Assembly (NCBI GenBank): GCA_024403615.1
Contig: JAKSRM010000007.1
Coordinates: forward strand, 1 to 64,000
Length of the DNA stretch: 64,000 nucleotides
Direction: 5' to 3'
Source: Lachnospiraceae bacterium
GTDB taxonomy: Bacteria > Bacillota > Clostridia > Lachnospirales > Lachnospiraceae
The notes under the pieces are model-generated. The model was given only the letters and a program-made list of their open reading frames with translations. It was not told the origin of the DNA and searched no databases. Positions 18,723 through 27,219 of the stretch are shown here, in pieces; position 1 is the first letter of the stretch, and each line of letters begins with the position of its first letter. The translations under genes were made by a program, and so were the position numbers.

Positions 18723-19397
18723 CTATTTTGTTTCTTTAATCAATGTGTTAAGAATATATTTCTCCTGAACTTCGATATGACGTTCAATCTCCTTGCAGGC
18801 TGCTTTTGCATTATTTTGCTCAATGGCTGCAATGATTTTCTTATGCTCTTCCACAATCATTTCTTTGTTCTTCATGTCTTTGATATATTCAAAGCGATAG
18901 CGGAAGATATGTTCCTTCAACTGATGAAGCATATGTACCAGACGGTCATTCTTCGTAGTTGTGTAAATTGCTTCGTGGAAGTCCACGTCCTGCTTGGTGA
19001 TTTCTTCAATATCTTCTTCTTTTACAGCCTTTTCGATGGCTTCATTCAGAACACGCATCTTAACGATGTCCTCTGCAGAAGCATTTTTGCAAGCAAGCTC
19101 GCAGGCAAGGCTCTCTAAAGATTTACGGATTTCAAGAACCTCTTTCAGGTCCTTTTCATTAATTGGAGCAACTTCTGCTCCTTTTCTGGCGGTCATAATA
19201 ACCAGACCTTCCAGTTCCAGTTTTCGGATAGCTTCACGGACCGGAGTTCTCGATACACCTAGTTCATTCGCCAACTTGATTTCCATTAGCCTTTCTCCAG
19301 GTTTTAAATCTCCTGTAATAATGGCTTCTCTAAGTGTCTTAAAAACGATGTCTCTTAATGGGATATACTCATCATAACTGACTTTTAAATCTACCAT
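18723..19397 (-). CDS. GntR-family transcriptional regulator, FadR/FCD type
   Basis: 224 aa. The N-terminal winged helix (to about residue 75) has the SRTPVREAIRKLELEGLV recognition-helix pattern; the C-terminal ~130 residues are an all-helical FCD ligand domain with metal-binding His candidates (DVDFHEAIY, EEHKKII, ERHIEVQ). The ligand is probably a small carboxylate or metabolite. Its ATG lies inside the end of ispE (26-base overlap) with its own AGGAG, so the two are translationally linked. Two operator-like palindromes at the ispE promoter suggest autoregulation. Confidence 0.9.
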   Translation of the reverse strand: MVDLKVSYDEYIPLRDIVFKTLREAIITGDLKPGERLMEIKLANELGVSRTPVREAIRKLELEGLVIMTARKGAEVAPINEKDLKEVLEIRKSLESLACELACKNASAEDIVKMRVLNEAIEKAVKEEDIEEITKQDVDFHEAIYTTTKNDRLVHMLHQLKEHIFRYRFEYIKDMKNKEMIVEEHKKIIAAIEQNNAKAACKEIERHIEVQEKYILNTLIKETK

Positions 19398-20220
19398 ATG
19401 CCTCTCCTTTGAATAATTCTAACCCTTGATTACACTCTTCCTCTTCTGCGAAAATACCAAAAACCGTAGGTCCGGACCCACTCATTAATGTCCCCAAAGC
19501 TCCCGCAGATTTTAGTTTGTCTTTTATTTCCTGAATCTGTGGATATTTCCCCAAAGCAGCCCGTTCCAGCACATTTCCCATTTCCAGAGAAACTCGCTCC
19601 AAATCCTGCGCCCCCATTGCGCTGATAATCTGGTCAATATCCGGATGCTTGATGTCTGGAGTTTTATCCAGCTGTTCATAAGACCATTTTGTTGAAATAC
19701 CGAAGTGCGGATTAATAATGGCAAGATAGCAATGCGGCATATCCGGAAGTTTCGTCAGTTCTTCTCCAATTCCTTCTGCCAGATAGGTTCCTTTTCGTAA
19801 ACAGAACGGAACATCTGCGCCCAGCTTTACAGCAAGTCGGTCCATTTCCTCCGAATCGATTTCCAGTTCGAAAATCTCATTCATCAGTTTTAATACCGCT
19901 GCTGCATCGGTGCTGCCTCCAGCCATTCCTGCAGCGATTGGAATGTTCTTTCCAATATCGATGCGTACACCGCCTGGAATATCATAGGCATCCATCAGCA
20001 TCTTTGCTGCCTTATAAGCCAGATTTCTTTCGTCCGTTGGGAGAAACGGTTTATTGGTCTGAACCGTTATGCCTTCTTCCTGTTTCCGGACACATATCTC
20101 GTCATATAAATCCACGGTCTGGAGAATCATTTTTACCAGATGATAGCCGTCATCTCGTCTTCCTGTTACATCCAGTCCGATATTCACTTTTCCATAAGCT
20201 TTTGTGCAAGCCTGATCCAT
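19372..20220 (-). CDS. ispE: 4-diphosphocytidyl-2-C-methyl-D-erythritol kinase
   Basis: 282 aa from ATG 20220 (MDQACTKAYGKVNIG), chosen over an upstream start because it gives the family N-terminus and has an AAGGGA ribosome site. The GHMP kinase ATP loop PIAAGMAGGSTDAA and the C-terminal LMSGSGPTVFGIF are intact. It phosphorylates CDP-methylerythritol in the non-mevalonate isoprenoid pathway, supplying undecaprenyl phosphate among other products. It is first in a unit with the GntR regulator. Confidence 0.95.
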   Translation of the reverse strand: MDQACTKAYGKVNIGLDVTGRRDDGYHLVKMILQTVDLYDEICVRKQEEGITVQTNKPFLPTDERNLAYKAAKMLMDAYDIPGGVRIDIGKNIPIAAGMAGGSTDAAAVLKLMNEIFELEIDSEEMDRLAVKLGADVPFCLRKGTYLAEGIGEELTKLPDMPHCYLAIINPHFGISTKWSYEQLDKTPDIKHPDIDQIISAMGAQDLERVSLEMGNVLERAALGKYPQIQEIKDKLKSAGALGTLMSGSGPTVFGIFAEEEECNQGLELFKGEAYGRFKSQL

Positions 20221-20248
20221 TGTCCAAGTCCCTTTTTCAAAACATAAC

Positions 20249-20278
20249 TTGTTGACAAGTTGTGTATATTGTATACAA
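20249..20278. promoter_or_regulatory. Two GntR-type operator palindromes
   Basis: TTGTTGACAA (20249-20258) and TTGTATACAA (20269-20278) both fit TTGT-NN-ACAA, the kind of short palindrome bound by FadR/FCD GntR proteins. The first extends to a 7-bp-arm repeat (20246-20261). Centres are 20 bp apart, about two helical turns. The second covers the -10 of the ispE promoter and the first covers the start site. Confidence 0.55.
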
Positions 20279-20296
20279 AATACCAGATTTGTGCAA
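20268..20296 (-). promoter_or_regulatory. Promoter of ispE-gntR
   Basis: On the minus strand: TTGCAC (20291-20296), a 17-base spacer and TACAAT (20268-20273). Its -10 lies within one of the paired operator palindromes. Confidence 0.5.
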
Positions 20297-20463
20297 GAAA
20301 AAATGCACGAAAAACCTTCGATTTTCTTTACTTTATAGAGAAAAAAAGTTAAAATCATAAAAAGTTAAGATGGGGGAAAGTTCGAAGTTTCTATGGAACT
20401 ATAACAACAGCAATAACGCACCTAGGTAACCACAAATCATCAACACTTCGGACGTAATCATAA

Positions 20464-22299
20464 ATGAGCGTATTTAATATTATTTCTCTGTTCGGCGGTT
20501 TGGCCATGTTCTTATATGGAATGAGACTCATGGGCGACAGTTTGAAGGAAGGTTCTTCGGGAACGTTAAAGGTTGTTATGGAAAAGGTTACGAACAATCC
20601 TATTAAGGCGTTTCTCTTAGGTCTTTTGGTAACTGCCATTATTCAGTCTTCTACGGCCACCATCGTAATTACTTCCGGCTTGGTTGCCGCCGGTATTTTA
20701 AATCTGCACCAGTCCGTTGGTATTATTGTTGGTGCCAACGTCGGTACTACCGTAACCGGTCAGATTATTCGTCTTTTAGATATTAATTCCGATTCTTCCT
20801 CTGTTTTAAAATTCTTCCAACCATCTACTCTCGCTCCTATCGCATTAATTATCGGTATTGCGTTAATCATGTTTTTCAAATTCAAGAATTCCAACACTAT
20901 TGGAAATATTGCCATGGGCTTTGGTATTCTGTTCAGCGGATTGTTAAATATGACTGCAGCCGTAAATGTGCTTTCAGAAACTGGTATTATCGACCAGTTA
21001 TTTGCAAGTCTGGGCGATAACGTATGGTTAGGCTACCTGATTGGAGCCGGCGTTGCCTTTGTACTGCAGAGTTCTTCTGCTACCGTTGGTATTCTTCAGG
21101 CCTTCGCCCTTTCCGGAACCATTCCGTTTAAGGTTGGATTTGTCATCATCGTCGGCATTTATTTAGGCGACTGCGTTACCACCGGCATCGTATGCTACAT
21201 CGGTGCACAGACCGATGCAAAACGAGTTGGTATTGTAAATATTCTTTACAACTTATGCGAAACCATTGTAGTTCTTATCGTGGTAACCTTACTTCATAGT
21301 TTCGGACTGTTCACAGAACTTTGGAACACTCCAATGACCCCAGGAACCATCGCCAACTCCAACACCGTCTTCAACTTGGGTTGCGGTATTGTTCTCATGC
21401 CGATTATCGGATTATTAGAAAAGCTTGCTTGCAAGCTGGTAAAAGATAAACCAAAGGCAGCGGGCAAATATGATGAAACTCTTTCTGAGCTGAACCCAGT
21501 ATTCTTCTCTACTCCTGCTTTAGCTTTTAGAAGCTGCTACGATGTTCTTACTGCAATGTTTAATGCAGCTACTTCCAACATTCATAAAGCTCTCAGCCTT
21601 TTCGATCATTATGATGCGAAAGTTCTGGCAGAAATTGATGAGGAAGAAGAATATATCGACCAGATGACCGACAGCGTTTGCAATTATCTGATGCAGCTGT
21701 CTCCTTACGCAAAGGAAGATCTTCATATCGCTATTTTGGATGAGTACAATAAGCTGTCCACCCAGTTTGAACGCTTAGGAGACCATGCTTCGAATATTTC
21801 GGAAGCTGCTTCCAATATGCATGAAAATAAAGCTCAGTTTTCTGAGGATGCAAAGAAAGAAATTGCTGTTGTAAAACAGCTTCTGGATGAGATTCTGGAA
21901 AATACACGAATCGCTTTTGAAAAGCGTGATTTTGATTCAGCAAAAAACATCGAGCCTTTGGAAGACGTTATGGATGACATGGTAAATTCCCTCCATGACA
22001 ACCACATTACCAGATTAAGAGTAGGTCTTTGCTCCAGCCAGAACGGTATTTACTTCCTGGATGTTTTATCTAATCTGGAACGTATTTCCGATACCTGCTC
22101 CAACATCGGTATTTCCGTTGTCGCTCGTATTAATCCAGAGATGGCTTCTTTGGCTCATACCTATGTAACCTCCCTTCATCAAGGAACGGACGCAGCCTTC
22201 AATGAGGCTTATCAAAAAGCTCATGATCGCTATTTCAGCCAGTTAGAGAAAGAAGTATATCTGGACAAGGTTCTGGACGCAGAAACCGCAAATGCGTAA
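20464..22299 (+). CDS. Na/Pi cotransporter family protein with PhoU-like tail
   Basis: 611 aa. The membrane part contains the two inverted Na/Pi repeats with QSSTAT (near residue 62) and QSSSAT (near residue 202), the substrate-site motifs of the NptA/SLC34 family. From about residue 340 a soluble all-helical PhoU-like domain follows (QFERLGDHASNISEAA; LERISDTCSNIG). It probably imports phosphate with sodium, or exports phosphate-containing solutes. The ATG matches the family N-terminus (FGGLAMFLYGMRLMGDSL), but no SD is visible; the preceding 100 bases form an unexplained leader. Confidence 0.88.
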   Translation: MSVFNIISLFGGLAMFLYGMRLMGDSLKEGSSGTLKVVMEKVTNNPIKAFLLGLLVTAIIQSSTATIVITSGLVAAGILNLHQSVGIIVGANVGTTVTGQIIRLLDINSDSSSVLKFFQPSTLAPIALIIGIALIMFFKFKNSNTIGNIAMGFGILFSGLLNMTAAVNVLSETGIIDQLFASLGDNVWLGYLIGAGVAFVLQSSSATVGILQAFALSGTIPFKVGFVIIVGIYLGDCVTTGIVCYIGAQTDAKRVGIVNILYNLCETIVVLIVVTLLHSFGLFTELWNTPMTPGTIANSNTVFNLGCGIVLMPIIGLLEKLACKLVKDKPKAAGKYDETLSELNPVFFSTPALAFRSCYDVLTAMFNAATSNIHKALSLFDHYDAKVLAEIDEEEEYIDQMTDSVCNYLMQLSPYAKEDLHIAILDEYNKLSTQFERLGDHASNISEAASNMHENKAQFSEDAKKEIAVVKQLLDEILENTRIAFEKRDFDSAKNIEPLEDVMDDMVNSLHDNHITRLRVGLCSSQNGIYFLDVLSNLERISDTCSNIGISVVARINPEMASLAHTYVTSLHQGTDAAFNEAYQKAHDRYFSQLEKEVYLDKVLDAETANA

Positions 22300-22325
22300 T
22301 TAAAAAAGAATTTGACAAAACATAG

Positions 22326-22362
22326 TCCCCGAGAGTGAATAACACTCCTCGGGGATATTTTA
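22326..22362 (+). terminator. Terminator of the Na/Pi cotransporter gene
   Basis: An 8-bp stem (TCCCCGAG, 22326-22333, with 22348-22355) is extended by a 4-bp inner stem with one bulged C. A short T tract follows. Confidence 0.85.
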
Positions 22363-22452
22363 CAATAATCAAGGAATTAAATATAGGCTTTTCTTTACTT
22401 CCGTTCATAACGCTCAAAAGCGCTCTCTGCATCCCACATCCGTTCCTAGGGG

Positions 22453-22649
22453 GTAAAAGTAGTGTTTTCTTGATAAAAATACATCCTGAAACACACATTT
22501 TATCCTCATTTAATTGTAGGGACTTTTATTTTGTATGTTTTTTTCCTGTTTTTATATGTATAAACACACTTTTTTCAGTTGGCTTATATATTTTCCGTAT
22601 AAATTGTGTGTTTCTCACATCTAAAAATCATAAAAAACACTACTTTTAC
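22453..22649. repeat. 197-bp element with nested inverted repeats, MITE-like
   Basis: The ends are a perfect 16-bp inverted repeat (22453-22468 and 22634-22649). A second inverted block, GAAACACACA, lies at 22488-22497 and 22605-22614, at exactly the same distance (35 bases) from each end; the 19 bases between blocks differ. A third AAACACAC copy is near the centre (22562). It occupies most of the gap between two terminators and has no credible ORF. No target duplication is evident. Confidence 0.5.
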
Positions 22650-22651
22650 TA

Positions 22652-22687
22652 TAAAAGGGATGGCTTATCTTAGAAAAAGCCATCCCT
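22652..22687 (-). terminator. Terminator of the pth-mfd...ABC-F operon
   Basis: A perfect 11-bp stem (22656-22666 with 22677-22687) and a TTTT tail on the minus strand, just past the ABC-F stop codon. Confidence 0.9.
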
Positions 22688-22693
22688 ATCTTC

Positions 22694-24670
22694 TCATCCC
22701 TGCTGTTCTAATTCTTCTTCGGTTTCTAAGATCTGGTTCAGCAGGTCTTCGGCGAGGGCTTCTGCCGCTTCGATTTCTTTTTGGATTTCCATCAGCTTCT
22801 CATAATCCGAGGAAAGTTCCGGATCCGCCAGTTGCTCTTTCAGCTCATCAATGTGTTCGTCGTTGGCCTGGAGCTGTTCATTTAATTTCTGGATTTTTCG
22901 TTCAATACGGGCACGGATTTTTCCTGGGTTCTTCACTGGTGCCTGTCCAGCTCCTAAACCATTCGGGTCCGAATCACTTTTTTGTGCCGTTTCTTTTCCT
23001 GCTCCAGAAGATTTTGCGTTTCCGTTCTTAGATGCAACCAAAGCTTCGATTTTATTTCGTTCTTCTAAATATTCTTTATAGGTACAGTTGTATTGAATAA
23101 CGCCTTTATCCGTGAAGTCCAAAATACCTGTTGCAATCTGGTCGATGAAATAACGGTCATGGGAAACGAAAAGAACGGTTCCCGTGTAAGTCTTCAGCAT
23201 CTGCTCCAAAGACTCCTTACCTAAGATATCCATATGGTTGGTGGGCTCGTCCAAAATTAAAAGGTTCGGACGGGTGTAAAACATCTTACACAAAGCCAAA
23301 CGGACTCTTTCGCCTCCGGAAAGCTGGCCCAGTTCTTTTTCCACTTCTTCTTGAGAAAAAGCAAAGGCGCCTAAGGTGCTCCGTACTTCGTTGTTAGTCA
23401 GCTTCGGATACATTTCCCAGAAATTCTCTAAAACGGTCTGGTTTGGATCTTCGTCATTTACTACCGCATACTGCTGGTCGAAGTATCCCAAGTCCACATT
23501 ATTACCAATAATAAAGTCTCCGCCTAAAGCCGGAACCAATCCCATAATCGTTTTCAGAAGAGTAGATTTTCCTTTTCCATTTTCGCCGATAATGGCCAGA
23601 CGTTCCCCTCGCATAAGCTTAAAAGACACTTCGCTCAGTTCCCGGTCGTAACCGATTTTCAGTTTCTTTACGTTCAAAACTTCCGAGTAACTTACCTGGT
23701 AAGGAGAGAAATATGCCTTAAAGGTCGTCGTATCAAACTTTCTCGGCTTTTCAATCAATACCATATGCTCAATGGCTTTCTTTTTAGATCTGGCTGCCGT
23801 AACTTTTGTCGGCGTATTTTTCCATTTTTCAATCCACTCATTCAAACGTTTGATTTCTGCCTGCTGAGCTTCATAATCTTTTTCCTGCTTTGCCAGGGCT
23901 TCTTCTTTCTGCCGTACAAAAGCAGAATAATTGCCTGCATAGCGGGTAATGTGATGATATTCGATTTCATAAGTAACCGTAGTCACCCGGTCCAGGAAGG
24001 CCCGATCATGGGATACGATTACTACTGCGTTTTTATAATTCTTCAAATAACCTTCCAGCCACTCGATGGTTGGCAGGTCCAGATGGTTGGTCGGCTCGTC
24101 TAACAACAAAATGTCCGGTTTGCTCAAAAGCAGTTTAATAAAAGCAATTTTCGTCTGCTGTCCACCGGAAAAAGTTCCGATCGGACGTTGTAAATCTTCT
24201 AAATCAAAGCCGAACTTCTGGAACATGATTTCCATTTCCCGCTCGCAGGAATCGCCTTCCAGGGCTTCATTCTGTTTCTGCAGGTTGCTGTATTCATTTA
24301 ACAGGCGGTCGCTATCCTCACCGGCAAATTCCAGACTCTGCTCAATTTCTGTCATTCTACGGCGAACGGCAAATACTTCCGAGAATACTTTTTTGATTTC
24401 ATCTTCTACGGAAATTTCCGTATCTGGAAAACTAATCTGCTTTAAAAAGCCAATGGACTGTTTTCCCTGCATCACAATACCGCAGCTTTCATCGCTGCTG
24501 GAATTGCTCATTTCGATGTCTCCGGCAATCAGCTTCAGCAAGGTAGTCTTGCCGCAGCCGTTCCGTCCTACCACCGCGATTTTTTCCCGGTCATGGATTT
24601 CGAAATTGGTATCTTCAATTATGGTCTCTGCGCCGTATTGAACCAGCGCATGTCGAATCTGATATCTCAT
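22694..24670 (-). CDS. ABC-F family ATPase (ribosome-associated)
   Basis: 658 aa, two ABC domains and no membrane segments. Walker A motifs are at 35-42 (GRNGCGKT) and about 355 (GENGKGKS), with LSGGERVR-type signatures and the ABC-F linker between domains. A C-terminal extension (after about 560) ends in an acidic, Glu/Gln/Leu-rich coiled coil, as in Uup or YdiF-like ABC-F proteins. Members act on stalled or antibiotic-bound ribosomes, or in quality control. It is the last gene of the operon, six bases after a membrane-protein gene. Confidence 0.92.
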   Translation of the reverse strand: MRYQIRHALVQYGAETIIEDTNFEIHDREKIAVVGRNGCGKTTLLKLIAGDIEMSNSSSDESCGIVMQGKQSIGFLKQISFPDTEISVEDEIKKVFSEVFAVRRRMTEIEQSLEFAGEDSDRLLNEYSNLQKQNEALEGDSCEREMEIMFQKFGFDLEDLQRPIGTFSGGQQTKIAFIKLLLSKPDILLLDEPTNHLDLPTIEWLEGYLKNYKNAVVIVSHDRAFLDRVTTVTYEIEYHHITRYAGNYSAFVRQKEEALAKQEKDYEAQQAEIKRLNEWIEKWKNTPTKVTAARSKKKAIEHMVLIEKPRKFDTTTFKAYFSPYQVSYSEVLNVKKLKIGYDRELSEVSFKLMRGERLAIIGENGKGKSTLLKTIMGLVPALGGDFIIGNNVDLGYFDQQYAVVNDEDPNQTVLENFWEMYPKLTNNEVRSTLGAFAFSQEEVEKELGQLSGGERVRLALCKMFYTRPNLLILDEPTNHMDILGKESLEQMLKTYTGTVLFVSHDRYFIDQIATGILDFTDKGVIQYNCTYKEYLEERNKIEALVASKNGNAKSSGAGKETAQKSDSDPNGLGAGQAPVKNPGKIRARIERKIQKLNEQLQANDEHIDELKEQLADPELSSDYEKLMEIQKEIEAAEALAEDLLNQILETEEELEQQG

Positions 24671-24675
24671 TCAAG

Positions 24676-25575
24676 TTATGCTTTCTTTGTACGTTTCTTT
24701 TTCAGTTTAATTGCAAGATACAGGCAGTAGAAGCCTAAAATGTACATAAGGCCGAAATGAACGATAACGTCCAACGGCATAGTTGCCAGTCGTTCCAAAG
24801 CTAAAGCTGGAGAGATGGCGGAAATGAAAACGGTGTACTGACTTCCCAGATAAAATACGACTGCTGCCAGAATGGTATTCACAATAAGGAATACGACTAC
24901 GAAAACAATGTCTGCGGTCAGGTGGTTCTCATATACTCCGAAAATATAAAGCGTAATCTGAAGGACCAATGCCATTGGCAGAAGCAGCGAAATATAGAAC
25001 GGGAAGGTTAAGTATAACGTACTGGTCTGTACATATACTACCGCCCACATTAATGCGCCGAACCGATTCATTGCCAGGAAGATTACCAGTACGCAGGCGA
25101 TAGAATAAAGGACATAGCCAAAATCGATTCTTCTCTTTGCCGTGTCTTCTTCCATGTTTTTACATTTGCCACGGACAATAAGGGCCACTACGAAAAGGGC
25201 GGCATGAACAATCATACTTAAAATTACATATCCTGGGAATGGATACGGTTTTACGAAGGAATGATAAATCATGACACCCGTAAGGATTGCCGTGATAAAT
25301 CCGAGAATAGAAAATACCATGAGAATGACAGAATAGGTCATGGTCATTTTCTTTTTATGCTGACTTCTTCCGTAGAAACGGATGCAGTATAAAACCGCCA
25401 GAACAAAATCCCAGGAGAAAATAAATCCCGGAAGGCTGGCAATAAAATTCACATCGTGAACTCCATAGGCCATATTGGCAATGTCACTCATAATAAAATT
25501 CGATACATAAAAGGTTACGAAAGATCCCACAAGGAGCAACAGAACTAAAATAGAAATCGCTTTACTTCTCTTCAT
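24676..25575 (-). CDS. Unrecognised polytopic membrane protein
   Basis: 299 aa with about eight hydrophobic helices; the C-terminus is strongly basic (KLKKKRTKKA), consistent with a cytoplasmic tail. I find no transporter signature or catalytic motif. It lies one base from the metallophosphoesterase lipoprotein gene and six from the ABC-F gene, so it is co-transcribed with both. A partnership with the metallophosphoesterase at the membrane is possible but only inferred. Confidence 0.75.
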   Translation of the reverse strand: MKRSKAISILVLLLLVGSFVTFYVSNFIMSDIANMAYGVHDVNFIASLPGFIFSWDFVLAVLYCIRFYGRSQHKKKMTMTYSVILMVFSILGFITAILTGVMIYHSFVKPYPFPGYVILSMIVHAALFVVALIVRGKCKNMEEDTAKRRIDFGYVLYSIACVLVIFLAMNRFGALMWAVVYVQTSTLYLTFPFYISLLLPMALVLQITLYIFGVYENHLTADIVFVVVFLIVNTILAAVVFYLGSQYTVFISAISPALALERLATMPLDVIVHFGLMYILGFYCLYLAIKLKKKRTKKA

Positions 25576-25576
25576 T

Positions 25577-26578
25577 TTACTCTACCTCCTCATAAGAATG
25601 GAATAACTGCTCGAAGTCTAAAGAGCCATCGGAGTGGATGGTAATCACATGACCTCCTAAAACAGATGGATCATAATAAATACGGTCCGTAGAAGTTACG
25701 CCGTAGCATAAATAAACGCCTTTATATTTCACACGGAAATTGTTGAGGTGGTCATGGCCAACGACAATTGCCTTGGTGGAATCCAGTTCCAATACCTTAT
25801 CAAAAAATCCAGTATTGATATCCGGGCAACATACCGCCTCTCTCTTCTCGCCAAACTCAAAAACAGCATCCATACTTCCTGCCTGGGCAGCCTCCCATGC
25901 ATCGTCGAATTCCGGGACCGGAATATGGAAGAAGCAAATGGAAGGAACCGGGCTTCCGCCGTTCTTCTTTGTGGTATCTTTTACCAGATCTTCGTACCAT
26001 GCAATCTGGTCTTTCTTCATATAATCGTATCCGATGTATTCGCCATAGTTGTAACGGTTGCTATCCAGCAGAATCAGTTGTTCTTTTACTATCCCGTTTT
26101 CCATCAGGTTAATGGCAAAGTTAGCGTCGCCATATACATCATCGTTTTGAATATCCTTAAACACGCAGTTGGAACCATAGTTGTTCAAAAGGTTGGTCAG
26201 CCAGTCCACAGAGAAATAGCACTGCTCGTCATGGTTTCCAAACGTAACCGTCCATTTAATTCCATAGCTGTCCAAAAATGCAAAGAATTCTTTCGCCGTA
26301 ACTTTATCTGCAAACGTAAATAAATCGCCGGTAACGACAATCAGGTCGGCATCTGCATCCCGAATTACTACATCCAAAAAATCGTACTGATACTGACGAT
26401 CGTCTTTATTTCCAACATGGACATCCGTCAACTGAAGAACCTTGAAATCCTTTGTGTAGTCCAGCTCCATAATATAATCGGATATTTCATGATGTTCCGG
26501 TACTGGACCACAGCCCGTCAGAACGGTTGCCAAGACACAAGCGCATAAAAGCACCCCTATCAACTTTTTCATTTTCAT
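25577..26578 (-). CDS. Metallophosphoesterase lipoprotein
   Basis: 333 aa. Signal peptide with lipobox Cys23 (ATVLTGCGP), so surface-anchored. Calcineurin-type motifs are complete: D52-V-H54 in LTDVHVG, GD85 in VVTGDLF, GNH115D, a His in CFFHIP, and GHDH in VVGHDHLNNF. The enzyme should hydrolyse phosphate mono- or diesters outside the cell. Its ATG overlaps the stop of nth, so an exported hydrolase is embedded in a DNA-repair operon. Confidence 0.88.
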   Translation of the reverse strand: MKMKKLIGVLLCACVLATVLTGCGPVPEHHEISDYIMELDYTKDFKVLQLTDVHVGNKDDRQYQYDFLDVVIRDADADLIVVTGDLFTFADKVTAKEFFAFLDSYGIKWTVTFGNHDEQCYFSVDWLTNLLNNYGSNCVFKDIQNDDVYGDANFAINLMENGIVKEQLILLDSNRYNYGEYIGYDYMKKDQIAWYEDLVKDTTKKNGGSPVPSICFFHIPVPEFDDAWEAAQAGSMDAVFEFGEKREAVCCPDINTGFFDKVLELDSTKAIVVGHDHLNNFRVKYKGVYLCYGVTSTDRIYYDPSVLGGHVITIHSDGSLDFEQLFHSYEEVE

Positions 26579-27216
26579 TTTTCCCCTTTCTCACAGCCTG
26601 GACAATACGGTTTCAAGAAGCATTCTTTACATTTCGGGCTTCTTGCCGTGCATATGGTCCTTCCATGAGCAATAATCTGTATATTCCATAAAATCCAATG
26701 TTCCTTTGGCAGACATTTCTCCAGGTCATGTTCCACTTTCACTGGGTCTTCGTTTTTCGTAAGACCCAACTTTCTGGAAATACGGCCTACATGAGTATCT
26801 ACCACGATGCTTGGAATGTCGTAAATGTTTCCACGGATAACATTGGCGGTCTTTCTTCCTACTCCCGGAAGCTTCGTCAGCACATCGATGTCCGACGGAA
26901 CTTCGCCGACCTGTTCCTCTACCAGTTTTTTCGCGCAAGCAATAATATTCTTCGCTTTATTATGATAAAAGCCGGTGGAATGGATGTCTTGCTCCAGTTC
27001 CTTCAAATCCGCCTCTGCAAAAGCTTGTAAGTTTGGATATTTTTTGAATAAATCTTTTGTAACGATATTGACTCTGGCGTCAGTACACTGGGCAGAAAGA
27101 ATGGTTGCAATCAAAAGCTGCCAAGGCGTTTCGTACTCCAGCCAGCATTTTTTCTGGACGCTGTAATGTTCATCCAACAGTTCTAAAATTTTCGCAATTC
27201 GTTCTTGTTTTCTCAC
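26575..27216 (-). CDS. nth: Endonuclease III (DNA glycosylase/AP lyase)
   Basis: 213 aa, GTG start. The helix-hairpin-helix LPGVGRKTANV carries catalytic Lys122, with Asp140 in VVDTHVGR. The 4Fe-4S cluster is canonical: C189-x6-C196-x2-C199-x5-C205. It removes oxidised pyrimidines. It starts four bases after the mnmA stop and overlaps the next gene, fitting tight co-transcription with mfd. Confidence 0.96.
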   Translation of the reverse strand: MRKQERIAKILELLDEHYSVQKKCWLEYETPWQLLIATILSAQCTDARVNIVTKDLFKKYPNLQAFAEADLKELEQDIHSTGFYHNKAKNIIACAKKLVEEQVGEVPSDIDVLTKLPGVGRKTANVIRGNIYDIPSIVVDTHVGRISRKLGLTKNEDPVKVEHDLEKCLPKEHWILWNIQIIAHGRTICTARSPKCKECFLKPYCPGCEKGEK

Positions 27217-27219
27217 GGT

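Noticed and set aside
22335..22673. 112-codon plus-strand ORF in the gap before the ABC-F gene
   Set aside because: It runs through a terminator and the inverted-repeat element, has no ribosome site, and its composition follows the DNA symmetry.
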